A DNA stretch of 45,480 bases, from NCBI GenBank assembly GCA_014802175.1, contig JAAVCU010000021.1, forward strand, positions 17,879 to 63,358, read 5' to 3'. A program made the translations under genes and the position numbers. The first letter of the stretch is position 1; every line of letters begins with the position of its first letter. This stretch comes from Bacteroides sp. (GTDB taxonomy: Bacteria > Bacteroidota > Bacteroidia > Bacteroidales > Muribaculaceae). Below, piece after piece: positions 42,403 to 45,480 of the stretch. The notes beneath the pieces are model-generated. The model was not told the origin of the DNA. It saw nothing but the letters and a program-made list of their open reading frames with translations, and did no database searches.

Positions 42403-43977
42403 ATGAGACACCTCAATATAAAGCTCCGTATGGTTGCGGCCGCTGCGGCGGTGGTGCTTCTCGGATCATGCAGCAACGACTGGGATGATCACTACGAGAA
42501 GACCCTTCCGGGGAGCGAGACTACAATCTATGAGATGATCGCCACCAATCCCGATCTGTCGCTGTTCAAGGAGATGGTGGATAAGGCAGGATATGCCGAT
42601 GAGCTTAACTCAACACAGACCTACACCGTGTGGGCGCCGGTAAATTCGGCGCTTGCAGGTGTCGATCTCACCGATGAGGCTCTGGTGCGCCGCACGGTGC
42701 TCAATCACATAGCACGTTTCAACCGTTCCACATCAACTCCGGCATCGGAGGGTGTGCGTATGCTCAACGGAAAGAAATTCAGATTCGCCGGCAATGATTT
42801 CGCCGGAGTGTCAATCCTTTCCGCCGATAACGCCGCGCGCAACGGTGTGCTCCACACCATGCAAAGTGTCATCCCTTACGCTTATAATATCCGCGAGTAT
42901 ATCGACAGTCATTCGGAAACCACCGAACTTGCAAAATTCCTCGCGCGTTTTGATGAGGATCTTTTCGATCTTGAAAACTCCAAGCCTATCGACATCAACG
43001 AGAACGGTGAGACAGTTTACGACTCCGTTAAGATCGAGTTCAATCGTCTGCTTGATTACTCAATCACGGGTATCGGTGCAATCGCCAACGAGGATTCATT
43101 ATTCACCATGGTGATTCCTACCAACACAGCCTGGCGCAAAAGTTACGAGGAGATCAAGCCCTGGTTCATCACCGAAAGCGATTCAATCACTGACGTGCAG
43201 ACCTCTTTGGCTATCTTCTCCAATCAGATTTTCCGTTCCGACATCACGAGTGTTCCTGTCGGTGCTAAACTGATTTCCACCACCGGTTGTGAGTTCCTTG
43301 ATATCCCCGCACTCTTCAGCGGTGCGACATTCGGTGCAGCTTCCAACGGAAGCTATTGGATCACTGATGAACTCGGTCAGTCGCCGTTGGAGTCGTGGAA
43401 TCCTGCCCTCGAAGTGGAGGCTGAGGATAATTATACCCGCAAGACCGATCAGGCATCGAAGACCACAAGCCGCAACATGTCTGTGCTTGCCGACAGCGAA
43501 TTTGCCGAAGAGATCAGCGACCTCTCATATATATATGTAACCTCGACTTCACTTTCAAATCCGAAGGTTGAGTTTACTGTGGAGAATGTGCTTTCCGGTA
43601 AATATGAGATTTATGCCTATTTCGTGCCGGCGATAGTGGACAATCCTACTGCAACAGACGAAACCACACGACTTAAATTCTCAATGACTTATCCGCGCAG
43701 CCCGGGTGCAACCCGAACCACAACCACAAACTTCACAAGCAATGATTTTGTGACGTCGCCCACTGAGATGACAGTGATCCGCGTAGGGGAGGTTACTTTC
43801 CCGACAAGTCATTATGTGGATCGCCTGCGCACCATGACCGAAGGTTATGATGCATCTGCGGATCTGTCACCCTTCAAATTTACAGTTGAAACCGATGTGA
43901 AACAGGCGGAATTCAACGAGGGAACGTATCGCCGCTCCTTCCGTCTCGACCGCGTAGTATTAGTACCTGTAATCTAA
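42403..43977 (+). CDS. FAS1-domain lipoprotein
   Basis: A 524-residue lipoprotein with lipobox LLGSC (Cys23) followed by SNDWDDHYEK, a beginning I associate with Bacteroidetes FAS1 lipoproteins. The first FAS1 unit (about 40-165) has TTIYEMIATNPDLSLFKEMVD, YTVWAPVNSAL and NGVLHTMQSVIPY; the second (about 175-330) has LFTMVIPTNTAWRKSYEE. A C-terminal beta-rich part (about 340-524; KVEFTVENVLSGKYEIYAYFVP) ends in FRLDRVVLVPVI. It is the third FAS1 protein of this locus and lies 7 bp before the next SusC-like gene. Confidence 0.85.
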   Translation: MRHLNIKLRMVAAAAAVVLLGSCSNDWDDHYEKTLPGSETTIYEMIATNPDLSLFKEMVDKAGYADELNSTQTYTVWAPVNSALAGVDLTDEALVRRTVLNHIARFNRSTSTPASEGVRMLNGKKFRFAGNDFAGVSILSADNAARNGVLHTMQSVIPYAYNIREYIDSHSETTELAKFLARFDEDLFDLENSKPIDINENGETVYDSVKIEFNRLLDYSITGIGAIANEDSLFTMVIPTNTAWRKSYEEIKPWFITESDSITDVQTSLAIFSNQIFRSDITSVPVGAKLISTTGCEFLDIPALFSGATFGAASNGSYWITDELGQSPLESWNPALEVEAEDNYTRKTDQASKTTSRNMSVLADSEFAEEISDLSYIYVTSTSLSNPKVEFTVENVLSGKYEIYAYFVPAIVDNPTATDETTRLKFSMTYPRSPGATRTTTTNFTSNDFVTSPTEMTVIRVGEVTFPTSHYVDRLRTMTEGYDASADLSPFKFTVETDVKQAEFNEGTYRRSFRLDRVVLVPVI

Positions 43978-43984
43978 GTTAGAA

Positions 43985-45480
43985 ATGAAATCAAACAACT
44001 CTATAATACACAGAATGATTCTTTCCGCCGCTCTTGGCATCGCCACGGTGTCGGCTGCGGTTCCGGCTTACGCTGATGAGAAAGAGGAACCCCGCGCCGC
44101 TGCAAAGGCCGAGGTTGGGAAACATTCAGTAAAATTTACAGTTTTCAGCGGTGCGACAGGGGAGGCTCTTCCCGGTGCCCGCATCACACTCAAAGGTGGT
44201 GAGACGACAGCTATGACCGACGACGATGGAACCGCAATCCTCAATTTCCCCGAGGGTGATGTTGTGGCAGTGGTGATCGCTCCCGGTTATCAGCCAGCTG
44301 AGATCGGTGTGCGTTCGCGCCGTGAGGTCAGCGTTACGCTAAACCTCAGCTACGATGCCGCGCTTCCTATCGGTCAGACAGTTGCCGATAACCGCGTGGC
44401 TGACCTTTCAGGTGATCTTTTCGCCATCAGCCGTTCGGGAATGCCGGGAGCCGGTTACAGCGTTTTCGTTGACGGTATCCACTCAATCAACACCTCGTCG
44501 CAACCTCTGTATGTGATCGACGGTCAGGTATGGGAGCCGAATGAGAACAGCTTCAGCATCATCCCCGGCTACAACCCCAATCCGTTGGCTCTAATCGACC
44601 CGACAGATATCGAATCAGTGAAAGTGATGCGCAACGGTTCGGCAATTTACGGCTCGAAGGCCGGTAACGGTGTGGTTTACATCACTACTCGCCGCGCCCG
44701 CAACGAGGCTACCGTGATCGAGGCGTTCGCCAATCTCGGCACCCGTCAGAAGATCAGCTCAATCCCGATGATGGATGCCGCCGACTATCGTCTCTATGCC
44801 ACCGACGTGATGAAGGATATGTTTACAAACAGCTCAATGCTCGATAAATATAACTTCCTCAACGACGACAAGAGCCTTTCGACCTATCTCGGAAGCCACG
44901 CCAACACCAACTGGCTCGATTGCCTTACCCGCAACGCCCTGCTGATGAACTACGGCATCAACGTCCGCGGTGGAGACGACCGTGCGCTATACGCTTTCTC
45001 CTTGGGTTACACCAAGAATGATGCTCCGATCAAGGAAACATCTTTCGATCGACTCAACATCCGATTCAATTCCGATATCAATCTCTGGAAAGGGTTCAAG
45101 CTCCGTTTCGATGTGGCTTTCGCTCAGGCAACTACAAAAATGTTTGCCGACGGCATGGATCCCGTTTCCTCTCCTTACTATCTTTCGCTCGTGAAAGCCC
45201 CGGTGTTCTCCACCAACATCTTCACGGCTACCGGACTCCCCACCGACAAACTCAGCGATGTCGATGAGCTTGGTGTCGGCAACCCCCTCTCGATCGTGGA
45301 TCTCGGAAAAGGGGAGAGCCGCAATTACCGATTCAACCTCATAGCATCGCCCACTTACACCATCAAGAACTGGACCGTAGGTGGAACAATAGGTTATATC
45401 TTCGACAAAGATAAGGAGAACACCTTCCTTCCTGACTACGGTGTGGAGGATGTGCCTCTGATCAACAACACCGGCGAGAC
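43985..45480 (+). CDS. Divergent SusC-like TonB-dependent receptor, N-terminal part (cut by window end)
   Basis: The frame is open from ATG 43985 to the window edge (498 codons, no stop). Signal peptide about 1-30 (ATVSAAVPAYA). A carboxypeptidase-like domain (KFTVFSGATGEALPGARITLKG) precedes a plug with SINTSSQPLYVIDGQVWEP, VKVMRNGSAIYGSKAGNGVVYITTRR and barrel strands such as YGINVRGGDDRALYAFSLGYT. It lacks the usual TonB-box-like EVVVVG (LSYDAALPIGQTVADN instead) and the xxxGRVAGV motif is replaced by LSGDLFAISRSGMPGAGY. It is clearly homologous to SusC but atypical. No SusD for it is visible inside the window. Confidence 0.85.
   Translation, partial: MKSNNSIIHRMILSAALGIATVSAAVPAYADEKEEPRAAAKAEVGKHSVKFTVFSGATGEALPGARITLKGGETTAMTDDDGTAILNFPEGDVVAVVIAPGYQPAEIGVRSRREVSVTLNLSYDAALPIGQTVADNRVADLSGDLFAISRSGMPGAGYSVFVDGIHSINTSSQPLYVIDGQVWEPNENSFSIIPGYNPNPLALIDPTDIESVKVMRNGSAIYGSKAGNGVVYITTRRARNEATVIEAFANLGTRQKISSIPMMDAADYRLYATDVMKDMFTNSSMLDKYNFLNDDKSLSTYLGSHANTNWLDCLTRNALLMNYGINVRGGDDRALYAFSLGYTKNDAPIKETSFDRLNIRFNSDINLWKGFKLRFDVAFAQATTKMFADGMDPVSSPYYLSLVKAPVFSTNIFTATGLPTDKLSDVDELGVGNPLSIVDLGKGESRNYRFNLIASPTYTIKNWTVGGTIGYIFDKDKENTFLPDYGVEDVPLINNTGE

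Overview
The window looks like a chromosomal segment of a gut Bacteroidales. The protein style resembles Muribaculaceae/Duncaniella-type genomes, but I cannot place it to genus from sequence alone. The evidence is SusC/SusD pairs, SusD- and FAS1-type lipoproteins with short S/G-C lipoboxes, a hybrid two-component sensor/regulator, the Bacteroidetes -7 box TAnnTTTG before several genes, and the absence of clear Shine-Dalgarno sites. No rRNA, tRNA, CRISPR array, IS element or prophage was seen.

Layout. 1-1296 is the 3' end of mfd. 1435-28284 is a large glycan-use locus, all on the plus strand: GH95, SusC, SusD, a seven-bladed FG-GAP/VCBS protein, a distant clan GH-D enzyme, a hybrid two-component system (HTCS), a GH36 alpha-galactosidase, a GH2 beta-mannosidase, and two paralogous secreted proteins joining a PI-PLC X domain to a seven-bladed VCBS propeller. 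28410-29957 is an AAA-ATPase/PD-(D/E)XK protein with its own promoter. 30052-32448 (minus strand) is a second GH95. After an AT-rich 405-bp gap comes a second transport locus (32854 to the window end): FAS1 lipoprotein, SusC, SusD, FAS1, FAS1, and a divergent SusC-like protein cut by the window edge.

How the parts may work together. In the first locus SusC/SusD would import oligosaccharides released outside. GH95, GH-D, GH36 and GH2 would remove alpha-L-fucosyl (or alpha-L-galactosyl), alpha-galactosyl and beta-mannosyl ends, and the HTCS would sense a breakdown product in the periplasm. The PI-PLC/VCBS pair adds a lipid or GPI-anchor cleaving activity that is unusual beside such enzymes. The substrate is not settled by the sequence.

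Main discoveries by eye. (1) Five promoters of the first locus share a two-part element (roughly TGnGCAAATTTAC, then TGGAGnATTTG 20 bp later) whose second half lies 37 or 38 bases before the -7 box. The AAA gene and the second locus lack it. It is a good candidate HTCS operator. (2) Several intergenic gaps hold arrays of tandem 7-base units. The longest, 15 units in one phase, ends one base before the HTCS start codon. (3) Three paralogous seven-bladed propellers occur in one locus, two of them fused to PI-PLC domains. (4) Three near-identical terminators sit in a row. (5) A FAS1-rich SusC/D locus ends in an atypical SusC-like protein.
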